From the NCBI GenBank assembly GCA_016935615.1, contig JAFGQO010000098.1, forward strand, positions 1-50,101: DNA of 50,101 nt. The letters are read 5' to 3'. Position numbers and translations under genes: made by a program. The notes under the pieces are model-generated. The model was not told the origin of the DNA. It made no database searches and saw nothing but the letters and a program-made list of their open reading frames with translations. Shown piece by piece: positions 1 to 7,918 of the stretch; the stretch's first letter is position 1, and each line of letters begins with the position of its first letter. The DNA is from Bacteroidales bacterium (GTDB lineage Bacteria > Bacteroidota > Bacteroidia > Bacteroidales > UBA10428).

Positions 1-96
1 AGGGGAAGAGAGAAATACGGGTGCAGTTGGTTAGAGTCCCGATCTGTCGGGATTAACCAGAGGGTCGTTGGTTCGAGTCCAACCTGAGGAGCAAAA
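1..96 (+). repeat. Tandem unit copy 1: end of a GIY-YIG gene plus degenerate tRNA-Asn-like sequence
   Basis: Bases 1-74 are identical to 421-494 and bases 75-96 to 534-555. The first ~34 bases read as the C-terminus of a GIY-YIG protein (residues GEERNTGAVG, then stop), so an upstream gene copy was cut off by the window edge. The rest resembles a tRNA-Asn: a D-loop-like stretch (cagttggttagag), the 3' anticodon half (ttaaccag), an intact T arm (gttgg-ttcgagt-ccaac at 66-84) and a 3' acceptor strand (ctgaggagc). The 5' acceptor strand is missing and a small hairpin (cccga-tctg-tcggg, about 38-51) occupies the anticodon position, so it cannot be a working tRNA. Confidence 0.75.
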
Positions 97-117
97 GGCC
101 GGTATATGACCGGTCTT
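97..117 (+). terminator. Hairpin, possible terminator after tRNA-like copy 1
   Basis: Stem 97-103 pairs with 109-115 (ggccggt / accggtc, one G-T pair) around the loop atatg, followed by a short pyrimidine tract. At the equivalent place in the second unit (between the shared caaaa and cttcctgttat) this hairpin is replaced by a 156-bp inverted-repeat element. Confidence 0.4.
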
Positions 118-142
118 CCTGTTATAGGTAAAGCATTGGATC

Positions 143-454
143 ATGTATTATATCTACATAATATATTCACAAAATTCCGATAAATACTACCTAGGGTATA
201 CGGATGATCCTGAGCTTCGGTTAAAACGTCATAATACTTGTTGTTATACAAGTTACACTCACAAACACCGGCCCTGGGAGATGAAAAAAGTATTTGAGAT
301 TGGAGAATCAGGAAACGAAGCGATAAGAATAGAGCGTTACATAAAACGGCAAAAGAGCAGGCAATTTTTGGAAGAATTGATAAAGACAAAAGATTTATCA
401 AGAATAAAAGCAAGAGTTATAGGGGAAGAGAGAAATACGGGTGCAGTTGGTTAG
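143..454 (+). CDS. GIY-YIG endonuclease domain protein (URI/COG2827 type)
   Basis: A 103-residue protein consisting of one GIY-YIG nuclease domain. The first signature reads YIYIIYSQ..., the second appears as YYLGYT (YIG changed to YLG). The conserved Arg lies in the helix LRLKRHN, and the acidic/basic helix is EAIRIERYIKRQKSR. The C-terminal tail and the stop codon (452-454, the tag of ggttagag) are encoded by the D-loop part of the adjacent tRNA-like sequence, so gene and tRNA-like repeat form one unit. The remains of another copy precede it at 1-34. Such small nucleases are common in Bacteroidota genomes and their role is unsettled. A mobile, tRNA-associated element is an inference from the duplication, not a known function. 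Confidence 0.85.
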   Translation: MYYIYIIYSQNSDKYYLGYTDDPELRLKRHNTCCYTSYTHKHRPWEMKKVFEIGESGNEAIRIERYIKRQKSRQFLEELIKTKDLSRIKARVIGEERNTGAVG

Positions 455-555
455 AGTCCCGATCTGTCGGGATTAACCAGAGGGTCGTTGGTTCCCCGCC
501 TGCCCATCAAAGACGGGTGAACCGGCGGGCAGGGAGTCCAACCTGAGGAGCAAAA
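421..555 (+). repeat. Tandem unit copy 2: tRNA-Asn-like sequence interrupted by a 39-bp hairpin
   Basis: Second copy of the sequence at 1-96, beginning exactly 420 bp later. It overlaps the last 34 bases of the GIY-YIG gene. The only difference from copy 1 is an insertion at 495-533, inside the T-loop between ggttc and gagtcc. Like copy 1 it lacks a 5' acceptor strand and carries a hairpin in the anticodon region, so it is not a functional tRNA. Confidence 0.75.
495..533 (+). repeat. 39-bp hairpin insertion in the T-loop
   Basis: Left arm cccgcctgcc (495-504), 19-base loop (505-523), right arm ggcgggcagg (524-533). Comparison with copy 1 gives the empty site between bases 74 and 75. The same left arm and a near-identical right arm (ggcagacagg) flank a 9-base loop at 5106-5134, so this is one member of a dispersed hairpin family. 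No target duplication is evident. Confidence 0.7.
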
Positions 556-710
556 GAGGCTGTCTCAAAAGTTGAAAATTCGCCACCAAGACACTAAATC
601 ACGAAGTGTCCACAAAGTAATATATAATTGAATATCAGAGTTTTGTGAATTCTTTGAAGCTTCGGGACTTTGTGGCTATATTAAAATATTTACCTTTTGA
701 GACAGCCTCT
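555..710. mobile_element. 156-bp MITE-like element with 17-bp inverted ends
   Basis: Bases 555-571 (agaggctgtctcaaaag) are a perfect inverted repeat of 694-710. No reading frame fills the interior, which holds imperfect repeats of the cacgaag / ctttgtg kind. The core ggctgtctca is shared with the terminal repeats of the IS1182-type remnant at 7181-8026, so it may be a non-autonomous relative of that family. It lies where the first tandem unit has a plain 18-base hairpin. Without a catalytic gene or clear target duplication, mobility is inferred. Confidence 0.5.
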
Positions 711-1022
711 TCCTGTTATGAGTAAAACAGAAGAAATGTATTTCTTATGAATATCTTAGTATATAATTTTTTACTTCCTGACATTAATCCATACTATTAC
801 TGATTTCATTACGTTGATTGGTTATTTCCCTAATGTTAACAATAAAAAACCACGGATTTTTAACATGGGGAAATAGTATAGGTTACGTCCGTATTGAATG
901 TAAATTGCATAAAATGTAAAATATGAATAGAATTGAGAACGAACCAAAAGAATCGATCGTAATAAAGAGAAATTGGCATACATTTTTTTATTTTCGTTAA
1001 AGCAAATACTAAAACATAATAA
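711..1022. other. Non-coding stretch upstream of the TonB-like gene
   Basis: AT-rich sequence with stop codons in all frames on the plus strand. The minus-strand open frame at 860-1153 mostly shadows the TonB-like gene. It presumably carries the promoter for the 1023 gene, but no convincing -33/-7 pair, operator or structured RNA was recognised. Confidence 0.4.
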
Positions 1023-1724
1023 ATGTTTTTAAAAGAAGAGGAGAAGAACATATTGACCGGTATTGTTGGTACAGTGGGGATCCACCTTCTGCTGCTTATT
1101 GCATTCATGGTTGTCAGACTTGACAAAGTGCATGATATCCATAAAGAACCCATAGTAATAGAATTTGATGAAGAAATTTACAAGACACTTGAACAGATGA
1201 TGAAAGAAGAGAAGCTTCGGGAATCAAATGTTGAACCTCTTTCTCAAAAAGACATAAAAAATATTGCAGTAAATGCATCAAACCAGATTCATGAAGACAT
1301 AAGTACCGAAAAATATATAGAAAAACTTAAGGAAGAACTTGATATAGAAGAGCTGAATCAGCAGCTTGACAGATCAATTGATGAACCTGTAGTTGCTTCG
1401 GAAATAAAACAAAAGCCCGATGAAAAAAAGAATGAAAAAAGATATACTGGCCCTACACGCATTGAATATTCGTTGGAAGGACGAACGGATAGGTTTATTC
1501 ATATACCGGTATATAAATGCCAGCGCGGAGGGAAAGTTGTTATTGATATTGTTGTGAATCAGGAAGGCGAAGTGATTAATGCTACAGTAGCTTCTTCATC
1601 GACAAACGAAATTTGTATCATGGAAACTGCTCTCCAGTCGGCCAGGATTTCATTGTTCAATATTGACCTGAATGCCGATCCAAGACAACGTGGTAAAATC
1701 TCTTATGAATTTGTTTCTCAATAA
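1023..1724 (+). CDS. TonB-like energy transducer protein
   Basis: A 233-residue inner-membrane-anchored protein. One transmembrane helix lies at about residues 10-31 (ILTGIVGTVGIHLLLLIAFM), followed by a long charged, probably coiled periplasmic spacer (about 45-145). The C-terminal TonB-type domain (about 160-233) contains GGKVVIDIVVNQEGEV and ends in a predicted strand before the stop. TonB C-terminal domains carry proton-motive energy to outer-membrane receptors. The usual Pro-rich spacer is missing and no ExbB/ExbD or receptor gene is nearby, so it may instead be a structural TonB-fold protein. The next gene starts 2 bp after its stop, suggesting co-transcription. Confidence 0.75.
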   Translation: MFLKEEEKNILTGIVGTVGIHLLLLIAFMVVRLDKVHDIHKEPIVIEFDEEIYKTLEQMMKEEKLRESNVEPLSQKDIKNIAVNASNQIHEDISTEKYIEKLKEELDIEELNQQLDRSIDEPVVASEIKQKPDEKKNEKRYTGPTRIEYSLEGRTDRFIHIPVYKCQRGGKVVIDIVVNQEGEVINATVASSSTNEICIMETALQSARISLFNIDLNADPRQRGKISYEFVSQ

Positions 1725-1726
1725 TT

Positions 1727-2560
1727 ATGGATACATTGTCATGTGATTTTTATGTTATTGATAATAAATCATATAGATCTTATGATATTAATAATCAATT
1801 TAATAATTCAAAGTATCTGTTTTATGAAGTTCTGAGAACCACTCAAGGGATACTGATTTTTATTGAAGATCATTTGGAAAGACTAATGTCTGCATTAAAA
1901 ACCTATAACTACAGCCATCTTTTTCATGAAAATGACGCAAAGGAAAATTTAACAAATCTGTTGTTGTTGAACAGATACAAACAGGGAAATATTAAATTTC
2001 TTTGCAGACCTTTGAAATCAAAGCTTGTATATGCCTCTTATTACATTCCTCATTTATATCCGGATGAAGCACATTATAAGTGTGGAGTTGATCTCCTAAC
2101 TTTCAGGATTGAAAGAAATAATCCACAGATTAAACAGATTAAAATTAATAATTATATCAAAAACAAAATTCAGAATGTGCTATTGAAGGAACCTGCTTAC
2201 GAAATACTTCTGATAAATCATAAAGGATTTATTACAGAAGGCAGCAGGTCAAATTTCTTTTTGATAAAAAATGATACGATATATTCTGCCTCAGAAAAAT
2301 ACATATTGCCTGGCATTACAAGAAAATATGTCCTGGAGATTATTAAGAATAGCAACATAAAATTAAAGGAAACAGATATTGCATTGCAGGATCTGGAAGA
2401 CTATGAATCAGCCTTCATTACCGGAACATCACCAAAAGTTCTGCCTGTAAGAAAGATAGACAATTTCCTGTTCAATCCGGATAATCCTGTATTGGGGACG
2501 ATCATGAGAAAGTATAATGATGTATTCAATTCATATATTCAAAAAAAGAATATCAGATAA
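1727..2560 (+). CDS. Class IV aminotransferase (PabC/IlvE fold type IV)
   Basis: A 277-residue PLP enzyme of fold type IV. The likely Schiff-base lysine is K139 in IKQIKINNY, and the phosphate/cofactor-binding Glu is E171 in GFITEGSRSNFF, followed by the family motif LPGITRKYVLEI. Length and the ITEGSRSN signature fit both 4-amino-4-deoxychorismate lyase (folate synthesis) and small branched-chain aminotransferases. A true IlvE is encoded at 15572, which favours a PabC-like role here. No pabA/pabB is adjacent, so the substrate is unproven. It starts 2 bp after the TonB-like gene. Confidence 0.75.
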   Translation: MDTLSCDFYVIDNKSYRSYDINNQFNNSKYLFYEVLRTTQGILIFIEDHLERLMSALKTYNYSHLFHENDAKENLTNLLLLNRYKQGNIKFLCRPLKSKLVYASYYIPHLYPDEAHYKCGVDLLTFRIERNNPQIKQIKINNYIKNKIQNVLLKEPAYEILLINHKGFITEGSRSNFFLIKNDTIYSASEKYILPGITRKYVLEIIKNSNIKLKETDIALQDLEDYESAFITGTSPKVLPVRKIDNFLFNPDNPVLGTIMRKYNDVFNSYIQKKNIR

Positions 2561-2598
2561 TTCCGGGAATTAAAAACGTCGAAGTCAAATAAAATAAA

Positions 2599-4302
2599 TT
2601 AACGATCAAGTGCCAATTTAATATCACTGAATTCATATGTTCCATGGAGTATTGAGATAATTGCTCCAGGTTCTTTTAATAGTTCTATGGCTTTATCCAG
2701 TTGAGGATCCTCTTTAAGACTGGAAATTATCCTTCCTTCCTGATAATAATAACGGCTTACAATCTCATCGCGTAACAAGCTTTCTATTTCATCCCGGAAA
2801 GTAATAAGATCTTGCTCTGTATCTGCATCCAGTTTTTTCCTTAATGCTTCAATTTCTTCTTCAGCAATATCGTAATAACCTTCTCTTTTAGAGGTTGCAA
2901 TAAGTTCATCCAGTTTTTCATTACTATTTGTATTGTAATCAAATACTTTATTTTTTAAAAAGGCCAGGAAATCTGCATAAGTCTTATCTGTAATCTCAAA
3001 TTGATCTGGTGCTGGTATAGAATCATTTAAAATAAAAAATGAGGTTGCATAATCAAAGATCAAATTGTGGGCATATAAGCTGAATGTAATGTTAGCAGGT
3101 TGTGAAAAATCAACCTGAACATCAGGTCGTATGCCACCTCCATCATATACTGTTCTGCCGTTTTTAGTAGTGAATTCTGAAATAAGTGAATCCGGGACAT
3201 ATCCTACACTACCATCTTCGTTTCGGTGTGTATAGTCAAGTGCCTGAATACATCTTCCGCTTGGAATATAATATTTGGCAGTGGTCAGTTTCAGGTAAGT
3301 ATTATAACTTAAGGGGCGCGTAACCTGAACAAGACCTTTTCCGAAAGTTCTTTCTCCTACAACAATAGCCCTATCGAGATCCTGCAAAGAACCGGCGACA
3401 ATTTCAGATGCTGAAGCAGAACCTCTGTTTACCAGAATAGCAATTGGAATAATAGTATCAAGAGGTAGTTTTGTTGTTTTGTAGATTTGATCCCATTGTT
3501 GTGCTTTTCCTCGGGTACTGACAATTTCCTGATTTTTATCAACCCAAATATTGGCAATTTCAACTGATTCATCAAGCAATCCTCCTGGATTTCCTCTCAG
3601 ATCAAGAATTAATGATTCAACTCCTCGTTCTTTCAAATTTATAAAGGCATTTTTCACTTCTTCGAATGCGTTTTTTGTAAAATTCGATAGTCTTATATAC
3701 CCAATGTTTTCATCTATAATACCGAAATAAGGCACATTTTTAATGGTTATTTTTTCACGGATGAAGGTTTTTATAAAAGGAACAGAATCTCCCGGGCGTT
3801 TCACTGTTAATTTCAATTCTGTGTTTGGAGTACCTTTAAGCAACTCACTGACTTCACGAATCTGTTTCCCTTTTGTTGATAATCCATCAATTGCCAAGAG
3901 TGTATCTCCTGCGATCAAGCCTGCTTTTTGTGCCGGGAATCCTTCATAGGGTTCAGAAATAATGGTAAAATCACCTGCTTTACGAATTAGAGCGCCAATT
4001 CCTCCATATTGACCGGTTGTCATGAATTTGAATTCATCCATATCAGATTCGGGGATATATGTGGTATAAGGATCAAGTAATTCCAGCATACCGTTTATAC
4101 TCGAATTGATGAGATCTTCAGGATCTTTTTCATCTACATAATACAAATCAACTTCTCTGAAAAGCGTAATGAAAATGTCAAGATTTTTTGCGATTTTGAA
4201 ATCTTTATCACTGAAAGCAACAAAACCAAACGAAAACAATCCAATTAATCCGGCAACAATAATAGTCTTCTGACTACCCTTTAGTTTATTCCAAATCATC
4301 AT
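2599..4302 (-). CDS. S41 family C-terminal processing peptidase with PDZ domain
   Basis: A 567-residue exported serine protease of the CtpA/Prc family. A membrane anchor or signal lies at about residues 13-30. A PDZ domain at about 95-175 includes GQYGGIGALIRK and AGDTLLAIDG. The S41 catalytic domain follows, with LILDLRGNPGG at 231-241, nucleophile S297 with E300 in GSASASEI, and general base K322 in FGKGLVQ, 25 residues after the serine as in D1-processing proteases. A C-terminal extension of ~170 residues has no recognised catalytic part. It is transcribed divergently from dtd across a ~200-bp gap. Substrates in the periplasm are unknown. Confidence 0.93.
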   Translation of the reverse strand: MMIWNKLKGSQKTIIVAGLIGLFSFGFVAFSDKDFKIAKNLDIFITLFREVDLYYVDEKDPEDLINSSINGMLELLDPYTTYIPESDMDEFKFMTTGQYGGIGALIRKAGDFTIISEPYEGFPAQKAGLIAGDTLLAIDGLSTKGKQIREVSELLKGTPNTELKLTVKRPGDSVPFIKTFIREKITIKNVPYFGIIDENIGYIRLSNFTKNAFEEVKNAFINLKERGVESLILDLRGNPGGLLDESVEIANIWVDKNQEIVSTRGKAQQWDQIYKTTKLPLDTIIPIAILVNRGSASASEIVAGSLQDLDRAIVVGERTFGKGLVQVTRPLSYNTYLKLTTAKYYIPSGRCIQALDYTHRNEDGSVGYVPDSLISEFTTKNGRTVYDGGGIRPDVQVDFSQPANITFSLYAHNLIFDYATSFFILNDSIPAPDQFEITDKTYADFLAFLKNKVFDYNTNSNEKLDELIATSKREGYYDIAEEEIEALRKKLDADTEQDLITFRDEIESLLRDEIVSRYYYQEGRIISSLKEDPQLDKAIELLKEPGAIISILHGTYEFSDIKLALDR

Positions 4303-4501
4303 ATTTCAGAAGTTTACAAAATGTACACAAAATTAGTGCAAAAAAAGCTGGCATAACTTCACATTAATAATTTTTAACGAATTTAGCGCAAATAGGTTTG
4401 CAGAAAAGTGTTTTATTCGATCATAAATAGTAGTAATAGTGATCACAATCCTGTTTTAAGCAAACAGCATAAAAATGAAAAACATCAATCAATAAACAGT
4501 A

Positions 4502-4954
4502 ATGAGAGCAGTTATTCAAAGAGTACAGAAAGCCAGGGTGGAAATTCACCAGAAAACGTATTCATCCATAAATAAAGGCTTGCTTGTTATGCTTGGTGTG
4601 GAAAATGCAGACAGCGATCAGGATATTGATTGGCTTGCAGGGAAAATTTGCCGTTTACGGATTTTTAATGATAATGAAGGTACAATGAACCTATCTGTAA
4701 ACGAGATAAATGGTGAAATAATGGTCGTTAGTCAGTTTACCTTACACGCAAGCACAAAAAAAGGAAACAGGCCCTCTTATATTAAAGCTTCAAAGCCAGA
4801 CCATGCAATTCCGCTATACGAAAAATTCATCACTGCCATTGGCACATACCTTCATCGTGAAGTTCAAACAGGAGTATTTGGGGCGATGATGAAAGTACAT
4901 CTTATTAATGATGGACCTGTTACAATAATCATTGACACTAAAAACAAGGAATAA
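4502..4954 (+). CDS. dtd: D-aminoacyl-tRNA deacylase
   Basis: A 150-residue Dtd protein of normal length. It hydrolyses D-amino acids (and glycine mis-attached to tRNA-Ala) from tRNA. The diagnostic motifs are both present: SQFTLHAS at 77-84 and NDGPVT at 136-141, the latter holding the Gly-cis-Pro pair that selects D-stereochemistry. The N-terminus MRAVIQRVQKARVEI is classic, which fixes the start. It is followed by a hairpin-repeat region (5060-5285) that separates it from DUF4271. Confidence 0.96.
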   Translation: MRAVIQRVQKARVEIHQKTYSSINKGLLVMLGVENADSDQDIDWLAGKICRLRIFNDNEGTMNLSVNEINGEIMVVSQFTLHASTKKGNRPSYIKASKPDHAIPLYEKFITAIGTYLHREVQTGVFGAMMKVHLINDGPVTIIIDTKNKE

Positions 4955-5059
4955 ATATGACGATTAAGAAAGACCAGAGAACAAGTTATATATTTTCTTT
5001 TGTTTTTGTTCCTTTAAGGTTAATTTCGCCAATGATAAGTGTTGCATTATTGAATCCTG

Positions 5060-5285
5060 CAATCGCATTGACTACGTCGAGCTCGCAAGCTCGGTTCCTC
5101 ATAGTCCCGCCTGCCATAGCTTGCGGCAGACAGGTTGCTACGGGGTTAGCGAGAGCAAAAAAACAAAAAAGGATTGAAGATTCCTCGCTGCTTGTCGCTT
5201 GCGCCATAGCTTCTGGCGCCTACGCTAAAGCTTCAGCGTCAGCGTACGACGGAGCACGGCGAGGAGCATCAATTTCTAATTAACA
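5060..5285. repeat. Cluster of small GC-rich hairpin repeats
   Basis: The dtd-DUF4271 gap (4955-5307) holds several adjacent hairpins: gagct/agctc near 5080-5095; cccgcctgcc/ggcagacagg at 5106-5134; gcgcca-tagcttc-tggcgc near 5200-5218; and acgct-aaagcttc-agcgt near 5222-5240. Several share the loop core atagctt or aaagctt. The open frames crossing the region on both strands have low-complexity, repeat-derived sequences and no recognisable domain, so I treat it as non-coding. The aaagcttcagcg motif returns near 43735. Confidence 0.65.
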
Positions 5286-5322
5286 ATCATATAGTGTATC
5301 TTTAATATTGCATAAGACAGGA

Positions 5323-6390
5323 ATGCCCCTTTCACCCGAATTTATTATTCTTCAAGATTCTGTTAATGTTGAGTCACAGGAACAGAGTATTCCCGAAGGA
5401 AATCCTGCAGATACCATAAGAAAGGATTCTCAAGAGGATTTGTACATAGCGGACACAACCAGGGAAATTATAAAAGACAGAGACTCCATTGTTGTTGTTA
5501 AGCAAAAGAAATTTATTGAAAAAACTTATAAAATTGAACAAACAGCGAAAGTTCAAAATGATACGATCAATTCAGATACTCTTCAAACAAAAGAAATTCG
5601 CGATCTCGGGAAATTTGAGAGGTATCATCTCTTTCGTGGATCAGAAAAAACCTTTGATTATAAACCATTAAATATTTATTATACAGAAAAAGACACTTCA
5701 AAAGTGTCAGGTAATACTTTTGAATTCAAAGAACGCAAAGCTCAGCAATCTGTGTTTAATTGGGCCCTAAGTATTGGATTCATCAGTATTTTCTTATTGA
5801 TAATTCTTAAAACATATTACCAAAAATCCCTGACACAGGTAATGAATACACTTGTTAATTTTCAATTATCAGAAAAAATACTTCGTGAGAAAAATATTAT
5901 TGTACGAAGAGCCTTCTTCATTCTAAATATAAATTACATCTTTTTATTTTCCTTGTTTGTTTTGCTCATTCTGAAATTGTATGATTTTCATGTTTCTGAA
6001 AATTATTTTGTGAGTTATTTGCTGATAACAGGATTTGTAATGCTTGTTCTTCTGGCAAGATTAATAGTGTTATACGTGACGGGGATTGTTTTCAATTCAT
6101 TGCCTGTAATTTCAGAATATATACACAATATATATCTGATAAATAAAAACATAGGTATAATTCTTCTGCCAGTGATTTTTATTTCTCTGTATACTCCGGG
6201 ATACATTTCAAAAATAATATTATTAACAACATTGGGAATTGTATCTGTTGCTACAATATTCAAGTACATCAGAGGCTTACAAATAATTATTAAAAATGAT
6301 ATTTTGAAATTCTATTCCTTTTTGTACCTTTGTACGCTTGAAGTTTTGCCCTTGGTGGTAAGTTTTAAAATTATTATTTCGCTGAGATAG
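5323..6390 (+). CDS. DUF4271 family membrane protein
   Basis: About 355 residues from the ATG at 5323; an upstream in-frame TTG at 5308 is a less likely start. The N-terminal ~140 residues are hydrophilic. Six hydrophobic helices follow, beginning with FNWALSIGFISIFLLIILKT and ending with LEVLPLVVSFKIIIS. This architecture, and a HemD-like gene directly downstream (28 bp), match the DUF4271 family of Bacteroidota. Its biochemical role is unknown to me; the linkage suggests a conserved envelope function rather than haem synthesis. Confidence 0.75.
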   Translation: MPLSPEFIILQDSVNVESQEQSIPEGNPADTIRKDSQEDLYIADTTREIIKDRDSIVVVKQKKFIEKTYKIEQTAKVQNDTINSDTLQTKEIRDLGKFERYHLFRGSEKTFDYKPLNIYYTEKDTSKVSGNTFEFKERKAQQSVFNWALSIGFISIFLLIILKTYYQKSLTQVMNTLVNFQLSEKILREKNIIVRRAFFILNINYIFLFSLFVLLILKLYDFHVSENYFVSYLLITGFVMLVLLARLIVLYVTGIVFNSLPVISEYIHNIYLINKNIGIILLPVIFISLYTPGYISKIILLTTLGIVSVATIFKYIRGLQIIIKNDILKFYSFLYLCTLEVLPLVVSFKIIISLR

Positions 6391-6418
6391 AAGAAGATAT
6401 ATAAGGAGGCTCTCAGAT

Positions 6419-7171
6419 ATGAAGATTAAAAATATTCTAGTATCTCAACCAGAACCGCAATCTGACAAATCACCCTACTTCGAAATCGCGGAGAAAAACA
6501 ATGTAAGAATTGACTTCAGACCATTCATTCATGTTGAACCAATTGAAACGAAGGAATTTCGTAAACAGCGGATCAACATTCTTGATCATTCTGCAGTAAT
6601 TTTTACCAGCAAGACATCCATTGATCACTTTTTCCGGGTTGCGAATGAAATGCGTATTTCTGTTCCGGATTCTATGAAATACTTTTGCACTTCAGAATCC
6701 ATTGCACATTATTTGCAGAAGTATATTGTTTATCGTAAGAGAAAAATATTTTTTGGCAAAGGTAGATTTTTGGATTTAATGGAACTGCTTGACAAACATT
6801 GTGTAGAGAAATATCTCGTTCCTCTCTCTGAACAGCATAAAATTGAAATACCGGAACTGCTAAAAGAAAACAATGTTAATTTCACCATTGCAATTCTTTA
6901 TAAAACAGTAAGCAGTGATCTTTCAGATCTTCAAATGATTAATTATGATGTATTGGTTTTTTTCAGTCCTTCAGGAATAAAATCTCTTATGAAAAATTTC
7001 CCGGAATTCAAACAAAATGATACCATTATAGCTTCATTTGGAAATTCAACGGCAGAAGCTGTTAAAGAGGCAGGATTAAGACTTGATATACAGGCTCCTA
7101 TGCCTAATGCTCCCTCTATGACCATGGCACTTGATCTGTTTATTAAGGAGCACAACAAAAACAATAAGTGA
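6419..7171 (+). CDS. hemD: Uroporphyrinogen-III synthase-like protein (HemD family)
   Basis: A 250-residue protein with the two-lobed HemD fold. The N-terminal lobe has VSQPEP...SPYFEIAEKNNV and SAVIFTSKTSIDHFF. The C-terminal lobe has VLVFFSPSGIKSLM, IASFGNSTAEAVKEAG and a PNAPSMTMALD ending that matches the family pattern TA...G...P..P. HemD enzymes close hydroxymethylbilane into uroporphyrinogen III. No other haem genes are nearby and the family is very divergent, so catalytic activity is likely but unproven. A purine-rich aaggaggc lies just upstream, a rare clear ribosome-binding site here. The left end of the IS element follows its stop and can act as terminator. Confidence 0.8.
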   Translation: MKIKNILVSQPEPQSDKSPYFEIAEKNNVRIDFRPFIHVEPIETKEFRKQRINILDHSAVIFTSKTSIDHFFRVANEMRISVPDSMKYFCTSESIAHYLQKYIVYRKRKIFFGKGRFLDLMELLDKHCVEKYLVPLSEQHKIEIPELLKENNVNFTIAILYKTVSSDLSDLQMINYDVLVFFSPSGIKSLMKNFPEFKQNDTIIASFGNSTAEAVKEAGLRLDIQAPMPNAPSMTMALDLFIKEHNKNNK

Positions 7172-7181
7172 TAATACATAA

Positions 7182-7215
7182 AAAAGGGGGCGTCTCAAAA
7201 GCCCCCTTTTATTTT
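7182..7215 (+). terminator. Hairpin terminator after hemD, formed by the IS left end
   Basis: A 10-bp stem, aaaagggggc with gccccctttt, encloses a 9-base loop and is followed by atttttctttt. It starts 10 bp after the hemD stop and could end the DUF4271-hemD transcript. The stem coincides with the left terminal repeat of the IS remnant. Confidence 0.6.
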
Positions 7216-7385
7216 TCTTTTCCTTATGTCCTCGCCGGACAGGCCTTTCTTTTCTCCTTGATGAGAAAAGAAAGCAAAAGAATCAAGAAAAACCCAGGCA
7301 ACCCACCAGCCACGGCCGACCCTATGCGCTGGTTTTTCGCCCAACGCGCCCTTGTCAATAAGGCTCCGATAAAATAAGGATAGGC

Positions 7386-7918
7386 TCAGGCACTAATTTT
7401 AGCAATATTATGCGCTATCACTAATAATCCGGCCTCGATCTCCACTTTTTCTTTTCCTCTTAGCCTGAACCTTTTAAAACCTTTATTTTGCTTCAAGATT
7501 GCAAAGGTACCTTCCACATCCCATACCCTTTTTCTGCGATAATTAACTCCTTTTTCACTTGTAAGTAATTCCCGTGCTTTCTTTTTATGCCTGTGTAAAT
7601 TATGATTGTATGTTATATTACGTTCTCCTTTAGATTTATGACACATTCCTCGCAATGGACAGCCTTTGCAATTAACTGCTTGATATAGTGTGTTTTACTG
7701 GGTATATCCTGTACTTTGAGTAGCATGCGAGGATGGTAACTAGAGGTGCCTCCACCCTGATAAGTCTTGATGAGTCCATCAATATTAATCTTATCAATTA
7801 CTCGATCAACAACACGTACCGGATGGTTTTCTTCAATGAGTTCTTCCAAACTTGGAGGAAGTAACAACATTTGTTTGGGGGTGTAGTCTTTAAAGACTAT
7901 CTTTGAAGTACTAGACAT
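7386..7918 (-). pseudogene. IS1182 family transposase, internally deleted and frameshifted
   Basis: The N-terminus (ATG at 7916-7918) reads MSSTSKIVFKDYTPKQMLLL, then HPVRVVDRVIDKI and SYHPRMLLKV, typical of IS1182 transposases. After about residue 69 the sequence jumps to the C-terminal zinc/RNase-H end, in a different frame: NCKGCPLRGMCHKSKGERN, RRKRVWDVEGTFAILKQNKG and GLLVIAHNIAKI. The central catalytic part is missing. About 90 C-terminal residues remain open (7386-7655). It cannot encode an active transposase, but the ends may still be moved by one acting in trans. Confidence 0.88.

Noticed and set aside
25-92. Functional tRNA-Asn gene
   Set aside because: The 5' acceptor strand is missing, the D stem is broken and a hairpin replaces the anticodon; only the T arm and 3' acceptor strand are intact.
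860-1153. 97-residue minus-strand frame
   Set aside because: It mostly shadows the N-terminus of the TonB-like gene and has no domain.
4957-5283. 108-residue plus-strand and 73-residue minus-strand reading frames after dtd
   Set aside because: Both run through hairpin repeats, have repeat-derived Ala/Ser-rich sequences and show no domain.
7168-7377. 69-residue reading frame after hemD
   Set aside because: It lies in the non-coding left end of the IS remnant and has no recognisable protein features.
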